Of a stretch of 64,000 bases of DNA, positions 18,355 to 27,086 are shown in pieces. The stretch comes from CAIVVT01 sp963838205 (lineage in GTDB: Bacteria; Acidobacteriota; Terriglobia; Bryobacterales; Bryobacteraceae). Positions within the stretch are counted from its first letter, which is position 1; the number at the start of each line of letters is the position of its first letter. Where the stretch lies: contig CAWIQF010000015.1 of assembly GCA_963838205.1 (NCBI GenBank), forward strand, positions 124,001-188,000, written 5' to 3'. The notes beneath the pieces are model-generated. The model was not told the DNA's origin and made no database searches. It saw only the letters and a program-made list of their open reading frames with translations. Position numbers and translations under genes: made by a program.

Positions 18355-18750
18355 TCAACGCCGGGAGCCGGAAAGGCGGGCGAGATCGATGAACTCGTTG
18401 AGGGCGACGATGAAGTTGAGGAAGCCCAGGCCGCTGAGGGCGCCGCGAAATTGATGGCTGAGCAGGAACGGGCGCCACTCGGGCCGCAGAAACAGCAGCC
18501 AGTTATGTTCGTAGAGATCGAGCCACGGCGCGAGCACGAGCAGCACGCCGAGTTCAATGCAGAACAACGCGAAGACGACGGGCCCGGCGTAGTGATACCA
18601 GCGCAGAGGCGGGAGCGGCGCGTTGACAGGCGACTGGACGCTATTTAGTAGCTGAGCCGGTGCGTTTTCTGGCGGCTGCGCATTTTGGGATAACGGGACG
18701 TTCTTGGCTGGCGGCAGCGGCTGGGGCGGGGGCGTTCCGTTGCCATTCAT
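18355..18750 (-). CDS. Small membrane protein with proline-rich N-terminus
   Basis: I do not recognise the family. The 131-residue product has a Pro/Asn-rich, probably disordered first third (residues 1-45), then two to three hydrophobic segments (YAGPVVFALFCIELGVLLVLAPWL; a second near FRGALSGLGFLNFIVAL). It is the last gene of the ffh-to-rnhB array: its ATG overlaps the rnhB stop by 4 bases (18747-18750), which suggests translational coupling. Confidence 0.6.
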   Translation of the reverse strand: MNGNGTPPPQPLPPAKNVPLSQNAQPPENAPAQLLNSVQSPVNAPLPPLRWYHYAGPVVFALFCIELGVLLVLAPWLDLYEHNWLLFLRPEWRPFLLSHQFRGALSGLGFLNFIVALNEFIDLARLSGSRR

Positions 18751-19373
18751 AGAGCCGCCTGAGCGAGCGCCTGCCAGGCCTGGGCCACGGGGGCGTAGGA
18801 GCGGCGGTGCTGGGCCGAGGGCCCGAGCAGAAGCAGCGCCTGGCGGTGTTCCGCGGTCGGGTAGCCTTTATGACGCGCGAGTCCGTACCCGGGGCATTGG
18901 CGGTCCCACTCGACGAGGCAGGCGTCGCGGCTAGTTTTGGCCAGGATGGAGGCGGCGGCGATGGAACGCACCTGGGCGTCGCCCTTAATAATGCCGCGCT
19001 GGGGGCCCGGCCAGTCGATGGTGAGAGCGTCGATGAGCAGGTAATCGGGGGCGGGATGCAGGCCCGCGACGGCGCGCCGCATGGCCAGCCGGGAAGCCTG
19101 GTAGATGTTGATACGGTCGATCTCGGCGGCGTCGGCGACGCCAATCGCCCAGGCCACGGCGGTGGCTTGAATCTGGGCCGCCAATTGGGCGCGGCGCGCC
19201 GGCGCGAGCGTTTTCGAATCCGCCAGACCAGGCACGGGACGGCGCGGATCGAGAATCACCGCGGCGGCGTAGACCGGCCCGAACAGCGAGCCGCGGCCGG
19301 CTTCGTCGAGGCCGGCGATGAGCGTGAATCCCTCGCTCCGGGCGGCTTCTTCAAACTGATTGGTGCAGCGCAT
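18747..19373 (-). CDS. rnhB: Ribonuclease HII
   Basis: Cleaves RNA in RNA-DNA hybrids and single ribonucleotides in DNA. The product contains the RNase HII signature LIAGLDEAGRGSLFGPVYAAAV (catalytic D and E of DEAGRG), LLIDALT with the next acidic residue, KGDAQVRSIAAASILAKTSRD and the GYPTAEH tail motif. The ATG at 19373 (208 residues) is preferred over a TTG nine bases upstream. It sits about 200 bases after rplS, in the order trmD-rplS-rnhB found in many bacteria. Confidence 0.93.
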   Translation of the reverse strand: MRCTNQFEEAARSEGFTLIAGLDEAGRGSLFGPVYAAAVILDPRRPVPGLADSKTLAPARRAQLAAQIQATAVAWAIGVADAAEIDRINIYQASRLAMRRAVAGLHPAPDYLLIDALTIDWPGPQRGIIKGDAQVRSIAAASILAKTSRDACLVEWDRQCPGYGLARHKGYPTAEHRQALLLLGPSAQHRRSYAPVAQAWQALAQAAL

Positions 19374-19576
19374 GTGCGGCAAAGTGCGGGCCCACTCAAG
19401 TCTTATCCTGAAACGGCATTGTGATAGGCGGCCAGGCGCGGAAGACGAGGGAGAGAACTCCCCGCGTGCAGCGAGGCGACCACCGGGCGGCGGTTTCCGA
19501 TAGCGTGTTCGGCCTCCTCGGCAACGCGGTTTTCCCCATGCGGGCCGCTCCCGGGAACGGGATCGCGCGCACTCCC

Positions 19577-19930
19577 CTATTCGCGAGCGCGCTCGCGCAG
19601 ACGGGCCGATTTGCCTTTGAGGCCGCGCAGGTAATAGAGCTTGGAGCGGCGGGCGCGGCCGGTGCGCACGATGTCGATATGGTCGATCACCGGGGCGTGC
19701 AGCGGGAAGATGCGTTCGACGCCGGTGCCGAAGCTGGTCTTGCGGACGGTAATGGTCTCGCCCATGCCGGTGTTGTTGCGGCAGATCGCGACGCCCTCGA
19801 AGGCCTGCAGGCGTTCCTTGTCGCCTTCCCTGATCTTCACGTGGACGCGGATAGTATCGCCGATCCGGAACTCCGGAAGGTCCACTCGCTTGTTCTTATT
19901 CAGGATCTTCTGCAGATAGGGGTTGATCAT
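19577..19930 (-). CDS. rplS: 50S ribosomal protein L19
   Basis: A structural protein at the 30S-50S interface. The 117-residue product has the family core: PEFRIGDTIRVHVKIREGDKERLQAFEG, VAICRNNTGMGETITVRKTSFGTGVERIFPLH and RRSKLYYLRGLKGKSARL. Length is normal. Its start lies inside the end of trmD (35-base overlap), so translation is probably coupled. Confidence 0.97.
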   Translation of the reverse strand: MINPYLQKILNKNKRVDLPEFRIGDTIRVHVKIREGDKERLQAFEGVAICRNNTGMGETITVRKTSFGTGVERIFPLHAPVIDHIDIVRTGRARRSKLYYLRGLKGKSARLRERARE

Positions 19931-20684
19931 GGCTTGACTCCGTTTCTTTCAAATCCAACTCTCCGGCAGCGCGATCCGCGGCCGCGGTGGCCAGCAGATC
20001 CGGTCTCAGCCGGCTCATTTTCCCGAGCGCCGCCTGCAAACGCCACTTGCGGATCTCCTCGTGGTGACCGCTAAGCAGCACCTCCGGCACGCTCCAACCG
20101 CGAAACACGGCGGGCCGCGTGTAGTGGGGACAATCCAGAACCAGGTCGCCCGCGGCACCGCAATCGCTGAACGAATCGTGCAGCGCGGACTCCTGGTTGC
20201 CGAGCACGCCCGGAATGAGCCGGGCGACGGCATCCACCACCACGGCGGCGCCCAATTCTCCGCCGCTCAAAACGTAATTACCGATCGAGATCTCTTCGTC
20301 GGCCAGATGCTCGCCGACCCGCTCATCCACGCCTTCATAGCGGCCGCAGATCAGGAGCACCTCTTCTAACTCTAGCAGCCGCCGGGCCGTCCGCTGATCG
20401 AACAGCGGGCCATGCGCCGACATCAGGACCACCCGCTGCCGCGCCGGATCGCGCTGCGGCAGGATGGTTTCGACCGCTTCGAACAGCGGCTGCGGCTTCA
20501 GCACCATGCCTTCCCCGCCCCCGAACGGCCGGTCGTCCACGGTTTTGTGGAAATCCGACGTCCAGTCGCGCAGGTTGTGGATTTTGATCTCCACCAAGCC
20601 TGCCGCCACGCCCCGGGCCACCACGCCGTGATCCAACGGTCCGCGGAAAAACTCCGGGAAAATCGTGAGCAGGTGAAACTTCAT
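19896..20684 (-). CDS. trmD: tRNA (guanine-N1)-methyltransferase
   Basis: Methylates G37 of tRNA using SAM, preventing frameshifts. The 262-residue product shows LLTIFPEFF at the start, DDRPFGGGEGMVLKPQPLF, the knotted SAM-binding region LLICGRYEGVDERV, and the motif ISIGNYVLSGGELGAAVVVDAVARL. A C-terminal extension of about 30 residues (AATAAADRAAGELDLKE...) goes beyond the usual end. The gene overlaps rimM by 4 bases upstream and rplS by 35 downstream. Confidence 0.97.
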   Translation of the reverse strand: MKFHLLTIFPEFFRGPLDHGVVARGVAAGLVEIKIHNLRDWTSDFHKTVDDRPFGGGEGMVLKPQPLFEAVETILPQRDPARQRVVLMSAHGPLFDQRTARRLLELEEVLLICGRYEGVDERVGEHLADEEISIGNYVLSGGELGAAVVVDAVARLIPGVLGNQESALHDSFSDCGAAGDLVLDCPHYTRPAVFRGWSVPEVLLSGHHEEIRKWRLQAALGKMSRLRPDLLATAAADRAAGELDLKETESSHDQPLSAEDPE

Positions 20685-21391
20685 TCCTGCTCCGCCGCGG
20701 TTGAACCGGCGGGACTCATATCATCCTGACCGGTTTCCGCCAATCCGCTTCCAACCAGATCTTCGCCCGCCGGCCGGTCCGGGACCGGCGATTCCTTCGC
20801 TTTGCCGCCCGCCGAAGCCGGAGCGGCGTTCAATTCCAACAGCCCCTCGGGCGGGTCGATGCGGATCCGCCGCGCCGCCAGGTCCACCTCGATGCAGATG
20901 GCCCGCACGTAGGGCACGAGCGCCGGCGGGCCGCCGTGGTCTGGAGTTACCTCCAAGGTCACGGCGGGACCTGCGAAATCCTGCCAACCCGTCACGCGGC
21001 CGACTTCCCGTCCGGTTCGAACCTCTTCCACCCGGCAGCCGACCAGGTCGGATAACCAGATCTCCCCGTCCGGCGCGGGCGGCCGGGCTGCACGGTTCAG
21101 AAAAACCGTGCCATTCACCAGCGGCCGAGCTGCTTCGGCCGTCTCAATCCCCTCAAACCGCAAAGCCAATCGCCCCGAGTACAGACGCGCTTCGGCGATT
21201 TTCAGGTCGGCCGCCGCTTCATCGGGCTGCGAGCCGAACCAGTTTCCACCGGCCAGCCGGATTCGGACCGCGGGCAGTGCGGTGTACCATTCCGGGAGCT
21301 GCGATCCGACGGCGAAGATTTCGCCGTGCAGACCGCGCATGCGGCCCAGACTGGCGATTTCGAGCCACGAGCCGGTATCCACGTCCCGCAC
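20681..21391 (-). CDS. rimM: Ribosome maturation factor RimM
   Basis: Assists 30S maturation through binding S19. The N-terminal RimM domain (about residues 8-95: WLEIASLGRMRGLHGEIFAV, AEARPLVNGTVFL) and the PRC-barrel (about 100-170: IWLSDLVGCRVEEVRTGREVG, LVPYVRAICIEVDLAARRIRIDPPEGLLEL in parts) are both visible. Residues about 175-236 are a low-complexity Ala/Glu/Pro extension not usual for the family. It overlaps trmD by 4 bases. Confidence 0.93.
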   Translation of the reverse strand: MRDVDTGSWLEIASLGRMRGLHGEIFAVGSQLPEWYTALPAVRIRLAGGNWFGSQPDEAAADLKIAEARLYSGRLALRFEGIETAEAARPLVNGTVFLNRAARPPAPDGEIWLSDLVGCRVEEVRTGREVGRVTGWQDFAGPAVTLEVTPDHGGPPALVPYVRAICIEVDLAARRIRIDPPEGLLELNAAPASAGGKAKESPVPDRPAGEDLVGSGLAETGQDDMSPAGSTAAEQE

Positions 21392-21421
21392 TGAGACCTC
21401 TCCGCGCCGCCTGCGTGCGGC

Positions 21422-21662
21422 CTATTCCACGATCTCGAGCGAGAAGCGGCGATTCAGCTTGGTGCCCACGGCGAGCAGCAGCGTGCGGATGGACCGCGCC
21501 GTGCGTCCCTGCTTGCCGATCACCTTGCCGATGTCCTCGGGGGCGACCTTGAGCTCGTAGACCGTCGCCTGCTCACCCTTCGAGCTCGCGGACCGCGACG
21601 CTGTCGGGGGCATCCACGAGAGCCCGGGCGATCTCCTCGATCAGTTCCTTCATCTCGGCCAT
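21422..21662 (-). CDS. khpA: KH-domain RNA-binding protein KhpA, frameshifted
   Basis: KhpA is a small KH-domain RNA chaperone that pairs with KhpB/Jag. From the ATG at 21662 (GGGAGG 8 bases upstream) the product begins MAEMKELIEEIARALVDAP, which is the expected KhpA start, and reaches ...VRELEG before hitting TGA in frame at about 21575. The rest of the family sequence (EQATVYELKVAPEDIGKVIG, KQGRTARSIRTLLLAVGTK) continues in another frame. The total is 3n+1 bases, with the extra base best placed in the three-G run at 21576-21578. Without it the protein would be a normal 79 residues. Operon position between rpsP and rimM is classical. An alternative start at 21613 makes a product without the N-terminal helix. 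Confidence 0.85.
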
Positions 21663-21769
21663 GTGCAGCACCTCCCTCGCCTGCGCCTGACTTGTCTAGG
21701 CCCGACCGCCCGGACCGCGCGTGCCGGCGCGTGACGACGCCGCCGGCGATGCGCGCCCAGAGTCGAGGC

Positions 21770-22027
21770 TCAGGCCACGGGCTGCGCGACCACCGCGGGA
21801 AACTTCTTCAGCAATTTCGAAACCGTGGCTGACTTGCGGGCGCCCTGCTTGTTCCAGTGCTCGATCCGCTCGTAGTTCAGGTCGGCGACGGCCGGTTCGG
21901 AGCACGGGTTATAGTGCCCAACGACTTCCAATGCGCGGCTATCGCGCGCGCGTTCCTTATCGATCACCACCACACGGTAGGTCGGCTTTTTCTTGGCGCC
22001 GAATCGCGCCAGTCTGATCATCAGCAT
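21770..22027 (-). CDS. rpsP: 30S ribosomal protein S16
   Basis: A structural component of the small subunit. From the ATG at 22027 the 85-residue product reads MLMIRLARFGAKKKPTYRVV, then DKERARDSRALEVVGHYNP and YERIEHWNKQGARKSATV, matching S16 in sequence and length. A second ATG two codons later has AAGAAG better spaced and may also be used. An upstream in-frame extension to 22111 is not supported by family length. It lies 55 bases after ffh. Confidence 0.96.
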   Translation of the reverse strand: MLMIRLARFGAKKKPTYRVVVIDKERARDSRALEVVGHYNPCSEPAVADLNYERIEHWNKQGARKSATVSKLLKKFPAVVAQPVA

Positions 22028-22082
22028 CTTCTTTATTCTCTGCTCACTCAGCGTTTGAAATATCCGCAAACCGCAATCCGGC

Positions 22083-23447
22083 TCAGCGCCCCAAAAGGCT
22101 GCCGAGGTCACCCGGAAACGGCATCTTAAACTTGCCCATCTTCCTGCCCAGCAACCCGCCGGACATTGACTTCATCATTCTACGGGCCTGGCCGTATTGT
22201 TTCAGCAGGTTGTTCACTTCATTGACCGACGTCCCGCTGCCGCGGGCGATGCGGCGACGGCGCGCACCATTGATAATCATGTGGTTAGCGCGTTCCTTGG
22301 GCGTCATCGAGTCGATGATGGCGACCGTACGGGAGATCTCTTTCGGATCCACCTTGGCGTTTTTCAGCTCTTTCAGCGCGCCCAGGCCCGGCACCATGCC
22401 CAGCAGCGACTCGAGCGGTCCAAGCTTGCTGATCTGCTTCAACTGATCGCGGAAATCGGCCAGCGTGAAGTCGTCCTCAAGCAGCTTGCGCTGCATCTGC
22501 TCGGCCTGCTTGGTGTCAACGGCCTGCTCCACCTTTTCGATGAGACTGAGCATGTCGCCCATGCCCAGGATGCGCGAGGCCACGCGATCGGGATGGAAGG
22601 GCTCGAAGGCGTCAACCTTTTCACCGGTTCCGACGAACTTGAGCGGCTGGCCGGTGATATGGCGGATGGAGAGCGCCGCGCCGCCGCGGGCATCGCCGTC
22701 CATTTTGGTGAGGATCACGCCGGTGATCCCCAGCCGCTTATGAAACTCTTCGGCGCTCCTGACCGCGTCCTGGCCGGTCATGGCGTCGGCGACGAACAAC
22801 AACTCGGTGGGATTCAGGGCCGCTTTCAACTGTTCCAGTTCGACCATCAGATCGTCGTCGATGTGCAGCCGGCCGGCGGTGTCGATGAGCACCACATCGC
22901 GGCCGGTCAGTTCGGCCTCGCGGCGTGCGCCTTTGGCCAGGTCCAAGGGACTCTGACCGGCCTCGCCGACCCAATTCGGCACGGCGGCGACGCGGGCCAC
23001 GACGGCCAATTGCTCGCGCGCGGCGGGACGGTAGACGTCGACGGAGACCACCATCGGCCGGTGGCCGTTCTGCGAGAGATAGCGCGCCAGTTTGCCAGTG
23101 GATGTGGTCTTGCCCGAGCCCTGCAGCCCGACGATCAGCATGACCGTGGGCGGCGTGTTGGAGGTGCGGATGCGGCTGGTGTGCTGGCCCAGCACGTTGA
23201 TCAGTTCGTCGCGGACGATTTTGACGACCTGCTGCGAGGGGTTGAAGGCGTTGAGCACTTCCTGCCCCATGGCCTTTTGTTTCACACCCTCGATAAACGC
23301 CTTCACGACCTTGAAATGGACGTCGGCCTCGAGGAGCGCGACGCGGATCTCCTTGAGGGCGGCCTCCATGTTCTCGGCCGTCAATTTGCCTTCGCCGCGC
23401 AGGTTCTTGAACACCCGCTGCAGCTTATCGCTCAATGAATCAAACAT
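22083..23447 (-). CDS. ffh: Signal recognition particle protein Ffh
   Basis: The GTPase that with 4.5S RNA targets membrane proteins to FtsY and SecYEG. The 454-residue product has the N domain (MFDSLSDKLQRVFKNLRGEG), the G domain (P-loop GLQGSGKTTSTGKLA, DVYRPAAREQL, DTAGRL, TKMDGDARGGAALS) and the methionine-rich M domain (MTPKERANHMIINGARRRRIARGSG, QYGQARRMMKSMSGG). All GTPase motifs are intact. It heads the ffh-rpsP-khpA-rimM-trmD-rplS-rnhB operon. I looked for the SRP RNA gene nearby and did not find its conserved tetraloop region. Confidence 0.97.
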   Translation of the reverse strand: MFDSLSDKLQRVFKNLRGEGKLTAENMEAALKEIRVALLEADVHFKVVKAFIEGVKQKAMGQEVLNAFNPSQQVVKIVRDELINVLGQHTSRIRTSNTPPTVMLIVGLQGSGKTTSTGKLARYLSQNGHRPMVVSVDVYRPAAREQLAVVARVAAVPNWVGEAGQSPLDLAKGARREAELTGRDVVLIDTAGRLHIDDDLMVELEQLKAALNPTELLFVADAMTGQDAVRSAEEFHKRLGITGVILTKMDGDARGGAALSIRHITGQPLKFVGTGEKVDAFEPFHPDRVASRILGMGDMLSLIEKVEQAVDTKQAEQMQRKLLEDDFTLADFRDQLKQISKLGPLESLLGMVPGLGALKELKNAKVDPKEISRTVAIIDSMTPKERANHMIINGARRRRIARGSGTSVNEVNNLLKQYGQARRMMKSMSGGLLGRKMGKFKMPFPGDLGSLLGR

Positions 23448-23639
23448 TTGAGTGAGGGTGCGAGTCCAACCTTCCCCAAGGACTGCTGGAGGGACACACG
23501 ACTGCTAGGGCAGCATGAATAAGTATAGCAGGGTGGAACGGAGACTCAGGCGGAACGGGCGCCGGGACCTGAAGCACGGGCGCGCCCTGGATCGAACAAA
23601 CCAGCATGCTCGTCCGTCCCAGGGGTAGGGACAAGTTAT

Positions 23640-23688
23640 GAACCGCCGGTGGAACCGCCCAACCCTTAGGCAGCCCCACCGGAGGTTC
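23640..23688. repeat. Thirteen-base inverted repeat between the PEP-CTERM gene and ffh
   Basis: GAACCGCCGGTGG (23640-23652) pairs with CCACCGGAGGTTC (23676-23688) with one mismatch and a 23-base loop. It lies between two minus-strand genes, downstream of the PEP-CTERM gene and upstream of ffh. It could be a terminator without a T run, an RNA regulatory hairpin or a mobile palindrome. Confidence 0.6.
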
Positions 23689-23704
23689 CCGCTCCGATGG
23701 AAGA

Positions 23705-23720
23705 ACGCCGCAAGCGGCGT
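23705..23720 (-). terminator. Short hairpin just after the PEP-CTERM gene
   Basis: ACGCCGC (23705-23711), AA, GCGGCGT (23714-23720): a perfect 7-bp GC stem starting 8 bases after the stop codon of the PEP-CTERM gene. There is no clear T tract after it on the minus strand, so intrinsic termination is only possible. Confidence 0.4.
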
Positions 23721-23727
23721 CCAAGAA

Positions 23728-24441
23728 CTAGGCCCGGCGCCGCCTGCCCAGCAGCCCAAGGCCCAGAAGTCCCGTGCCGAAGAGAGCGTAAGTGGCCGGC
23801 TCCGGCATTTCCGACGAGAGCACGATGAACTCCTGCGAGGCGCCGAGGCCCTTAGGGTTCAACGTCGAGTCAGGAGTGAGGAAGGCGACCTGCGAGTAAT
23901 TGAATGTTCCGGCTGCCACGACGTTTGCGGCAGCGGCGACGATGCCCGCGATCTCGGAGTCGGACGCGAGAGCGTATTGCCCGTTATAAAGGCTGCTATT
24001 GCTGAACAGCCACCAGACTGCCACGTTGCCCTGGGACGAATTCGTGCCGCCAGGAGTTCCATCCGCCACAATGCCGTTGCCGGTGGCGCCCTCGTAGAAA
24101 ATGATCGCCGCTTCCTCGTAGGCCTTCAATGCCTGGGCGGAGGTAGCGAATTCCGAATACCACTTCAGTGAGGTCAGGCTCGTGGAGATGTAGTTCTCGT
24201 TGGCATACCAGGTGAGCGGCGCATTCACGTCCGTTTGTGCGTCGTCGCACATCGCGGGCATGCCACTGACGTAATACGGGAATGCGTAGACGTCCAGGCT
24301 GCCGCCGCTGGCCAGAGGCAGATTGACCGTGGCCCCGCCGGGTCCGGTGTAGGTGACCAGGATGGCGCCCGCCGATGCGGGCAGGGAGAAGAGGAGGCAG
24401 CCGAGGATAGCGACCGCAGGGATTCCGAGCAGTTTTTTCAT
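23728..24441 (-). CDS. PEP-CTERM-anchored exported protein
   Basis: The 237-residue product has a signal peptide (MKKLLGIPAVAILGCLLFSLPASA) and a C-terminal PEP-CTERM sorting signal: PEPATYALFGTGLLGLGLL followed by a basic tail (RRRR). Such proteins are processed by exosortase, often in strains that make exopolysaccharide. The mature part (IYTGPGG-, NVAVWWLFSNSS-, ASQEFIVLSSE-like stretches) matches no domain I know. No exosortase gene is in the window. The start lacks a good Shine-Dalgarno sequence. Confidence 0.8.
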   Translation of the reverse strand: MKKLLGIPAVAILGCLLFSLPASAGAILVTYTGPGGATVNLPLASGGSLDVYAFPYYVSGMPAMCDDAQTDVNAPLTWYANENYISTSLTSLKWYSEFATSAQALKAYEEAAIIFYEGATGNGIVADGTPGGTNSSQGNVAVWWLFSNSSLYNGQYALASDSEIAGIVAAAANVVAAGTFNYSQVAFLTPDSTLNPKGLGASQEFIVLSSEMPEPATYALFGTGLLGLGLLGRRRRA

Positions 24442-24805
24442 ATGTATTGTTGCACCCGTCCGATTCCATGATGGGAGACGGGATCAGCTTGCCGGAATGG
24501 GCCAAATGGCTTGGTACTAAACGGCTTACATGAGCCAGAGCGAGCGCGGAAGTTGAAACATCGCCATTCGTCCCGGTTAATTAGAACCAATGATGTTCGC
24601 GGAGCGGCTTCGGGCGCGCGAAGGTATAGAACCCAGCGCATTTTTCGTTCTAGTACAAAACCAGGCGAGAATTCCGCAATCCGCGCGGGCGGGCGCAGTC
24701 TGGCGGGTGGAAATCACTCCTCCCTAGCCTGGTGCGGGCGGACATCCGGTCAGCAGCCCGGACCGTTTCTGAGGCATCCTGGAGGGGGAAAGAGAACTGT
24801 AGATC
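24442..24805. other. Intergenic region between divergent PEP-CTERM gene and yqhD
   Basis: About 360 bases with no credible gene. It is locally AT-richer near 24570-24600 and holds GGTTAATTAGAACC (24575-24588), a partial palindrome with GGTT/AACC arms that could be an operator. CCCGTC/GACGGG arms close to the PEP-CTERM start form another short dyad. A purine-rich GGAGGGGG lies about 15-20 bases before the yqhD ATG. Confidence 0.35.
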
Positions 24806-25969
24806 ATGCTGAATTTTACTTATCAGAATCCGACCAAAATCCTATTCGGCAAGGGCCAGATTGCAAACATCGCGGCTGAGATTCCGGCGGACGCGAGAGT
24901 GCTGCTGACCTACGGCGGCGGCAGCATCCACCGCAACGGCGTGTATGAGCAGACACGGCAGGCGCTGGCCGGGCGCACTGTGGTCGAGTTCAGCGGCATA
25001 GAGCCGAACCCCGAGTACAAGACGCTGCTGCGGGCCGTGGAACTGGGGCGGGCGGAGAAAGTGGACCTGCTGCTGGCGGTGGGCGGAGGCTCGGTGTCTG
25101 ACGGGACGAAGTTCATCGGCGCGGCGATTCCTTTCGCAGGCGAACCGTGGGCGATCCTCGACCAACACGCGCCGGTGACCGCGACCGTGCCCCTGGCGGT
25201 GATTCAGACGCTGCCGGCGACGGGGTCGGAGTCGAATTCGTTTGCGGTGATCAGCCGCGCGGAGACGGGCCAGAAGCTGGCCTTCTCGTCTTCGTTCGGC
25301 TACCCACGCTTCGCCGTGCTCGATCCGGAGACCACCTTTTCTCTACCGCCGCGGCAGGTAGCCAACGGCATCGTGGACGCGTTCGTGCACACCCTGGAGC
25401 AGTATCTGACCTACCCGGTGAACGCGCCACTGCAAGACCGGTTCGCCGAATCGATTCTGCAAACGCTGATCGAGGTCGGACCGCGGACGCTGGCTGCGCC
25501 GGCCGACTATGACCTGCGGGCGAGCTTCGTGTGGTGCGCGACCATGGCGCTGAACGGCCTGATCGGCGTGGGCGTGCCGCAGGATTGGGCGACCCACATG
25601 ATCGGCCACGAACTGACGGCGCTGTATGGCATCGATCACGCGCGGACGCTGGCCGCGGTGATCCCGCACCTGCTGCGGGTGCAGAGCGGCCCGAAGGCCG
25701 ACAAACTGGCGCAGTACGCCACGCGGGTGTGGGGCATTGGGGAGGGCTCGCGGGAACAGCGAATCGAGGCGGGCATCCAGGCCACGGAGCGCTTCTTCGA
25801 ATCGCTGGGCGTGCCGACGCGGCTCAAGGCCTACGCGCAGGTGCAGCCCGACGCGCCGGCCGCGGTCGCGCGGCGGCTGGAAAAGAACGACATGTCGCGG
25901 CTGGGCGAGCGCCAGGACGTGACGCCGGAGCGGGTGCAGAGAATCCTGGAGCTGAGTCTGGCCGGCTGA
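24806..25969 (+). CDS. yqhD: NADP-dependent iron-containing alcohol dehydrogenase/aldehyde reductase YqhD
   Basis: Reduces aldehydes, including toxic lipid-peroxidation products, using NADPH. The 387-residue product has exactly the length of E. coli YqhD and the same landmarks: NPTKILFGKGQI, LLTYGGGSI, LAVGGGSVSDGTKFI (cofactor), TLPATGSESNSFAVIS, PPRQVANGIVDAFVHTLEQYLT, and metal ligands around NGIVDAFVH and GVPQDWATHMIGHELTALYGIDHA. A free-standing gene here, divergent from the PEP-CTERM gene. Confidence 0.92.
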   Translation: MLNFTYQNPTKILFGKGQIANIAAEIPADARVLLTYGGGSIHRNGVYEQTRQALAGRTVVEFSGIEPNPEYKTLLRAVELGRAEKVDLLLAVGGGSVSDGTKFIGAAIPFAGEPWAILDQHAPVTATVPLAVIQTLPATGSESNSFAVISRAETGQKLAFSSSFGYPRFAVLDPETTFSLPPRQVANGIVDAFVHTLEQYLTYPVNAPLQDRFAESILQTLIEVGPRTLAAPADYDLRASFVWCATMALNGLIGVGVPQDWATHMIGHELTALYGIDHARTLAAVIPHLLRVQSGPKADKLAQYATRVWGIGEGSREQRIEAGIQATERFFESLGVPTRLKAYAQVQPDAPAAVARRLEKNDMSRLGERQDVTPERVQRILELSLAG

Positions 25970-26066
25970 GGCGCCGCGGTAGATCAGGCGGGCGCGCCGC
26001 AAAGAACAGGCTGAGTCTGCCGGCCAGTGAGGCAGCGGCCTCCACCCCAGCCGCAGCCGGCGGGAA

Positions 26067-27086
26067 TCAGACGATCAGCATGCAGTCGCCGTAGCTGAAG
26101 AAGCGGTACTTTTCCGCGGACGCGTGACGGTATGCATCCAGAATCAGTTCCGTTCCGGCGAAGGCGCAGACCAGCATCAGCAGGCTCGACTTGGGCAGAT
26201 GGAAGTTGGTCAGCAGGACATCGGTGGCCTGAAACTCGAAGCCCGGGTAGATGAACAGATCCGTCTCTCCGGAACCGGCGCGCAGGCCGTCGTTGCGGAC
26301 GGCGGTTTCCAGCGTGCGGACGCTGGTGGTGCCGACGGCCACGCGGCGCTTAGCGTGGGCCAGGATCTCAGCGGCCGCCGCGGGAATCTCCCAGGTTTCC
26401 TGATGCAAGTGGTTCTGTTCGACGGTTTCGTCGATCAACGGCTGGAAGGTGCCCAGCCCGACGTTCAGCGCCACGCGCGCGAACTCGGCGCCCGCGTCCT
26501 GGCAGGCCTGCATCACCTCGGGGGTAAAATGCAGACCAGCGGTGGGAGCGGCCACCGACCCCGGCTTGTCGGCATAAACCGTCTGATACCGGTCGCGGTC
26601 GGCCGGCACATCGGGCCGGTGGATATACGGCGGCAGAGGGACGTGGCCGATGCGCAGGAGCAGCTCGTCCAGGTCGCCCGTGCATTCCAGGCGGACCCGG
26701 CGTTCCCCGCGGACGCCGGTCTCGAGGATCTCGGCGCTCAAACCAGGCGCAATTTCAACATGGGCTCCAGAGTGCAGGTGGCGGCCCGGCCGGACCAGCG
26801 CGCTCCAGTAACGCCGCTCGGCATCGAGCGGACGGACCAGAAAGATCTCGACCTCGCGCGCGTAGCCCGGCTTGCGGCCGAACAGGCGCGAGGAGAAAAC
26901 CTTGGAATCGTTAATCACCACGGCGTCGCCGGGGCGAAGGAAAGAGGGCAGATCGCGGAACAGGCGATCCGACCAGGTTTTCGAAGCGCGGTCGATCACC
27001 AGCATGCGCGAGGCAGCGCGATCGGCCAAGGGTTCCTGAGCGACCAGGTCGCCCGGCAGGTCATAATCAAAATCAGAGAGCTTCAT
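26067..27086 (-). CDS. queA: S-adenosylmethionine:tRNA ribosyltransferase-isomerase
   Basis: Adds the ribosyl part of SAM to preQ1 in tRNA, making epoxyqueuosine. The 339-residue product shows MKLSDFDYDLPGDLVAQEP, INDSKVFSSRLFG, PTAGLHFTP, VGLGTFQPL, VGTTSVRTLETA and LLTNFHLPKSSLLMLVCAFAG, all typical of QueA and of full length. It is divergent from tsaD across a 54-base AT-rich gap. It converges on yqhD. Confidence 0.96.
   Translation of the reverse strand: MKLSDFDYDLPGDLVAQEPLADRAASRMLVIDRASKTWSDRLFRDLPSFLRPGDAVVINDSKVFSSRLFGRKPGYAREVEIFLVRPLDAERRYWSALVRPGRHLHSGAHVEIAPGLSAEILETGVRGERRVRLECTGDLDELLLRIGHVPLPPYIHRPDVPADRDRYQTVYADKPGSVAAPTAGLHFTPEVMQACQDAGAEFARVALNVGLGTFQPLIDETVEQNHLHQETWEIPAAAAEILAHAKRRVAVGTTSVRTLETAVRNDGLRAGSGETDLFIYPGFEFQATDVLLTNFHLPKSSLLMLVCAFAGTELILDAYRHASAEKYRFFSYGDCMLIV

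Noticed and set aside
23448..23727. Possible 4.5S SRP RNA gene next to ffh
   Set aside because: The conserved GGAAGGnAGCAGC-type element was not found on either strand.
24442..24600. Sigma-54 promoter for the PEP-CTERM gene
   Set aside because: A TGGCCC...GGCAAG stretch near the start lacks the exact GG-N10-GC spacing.
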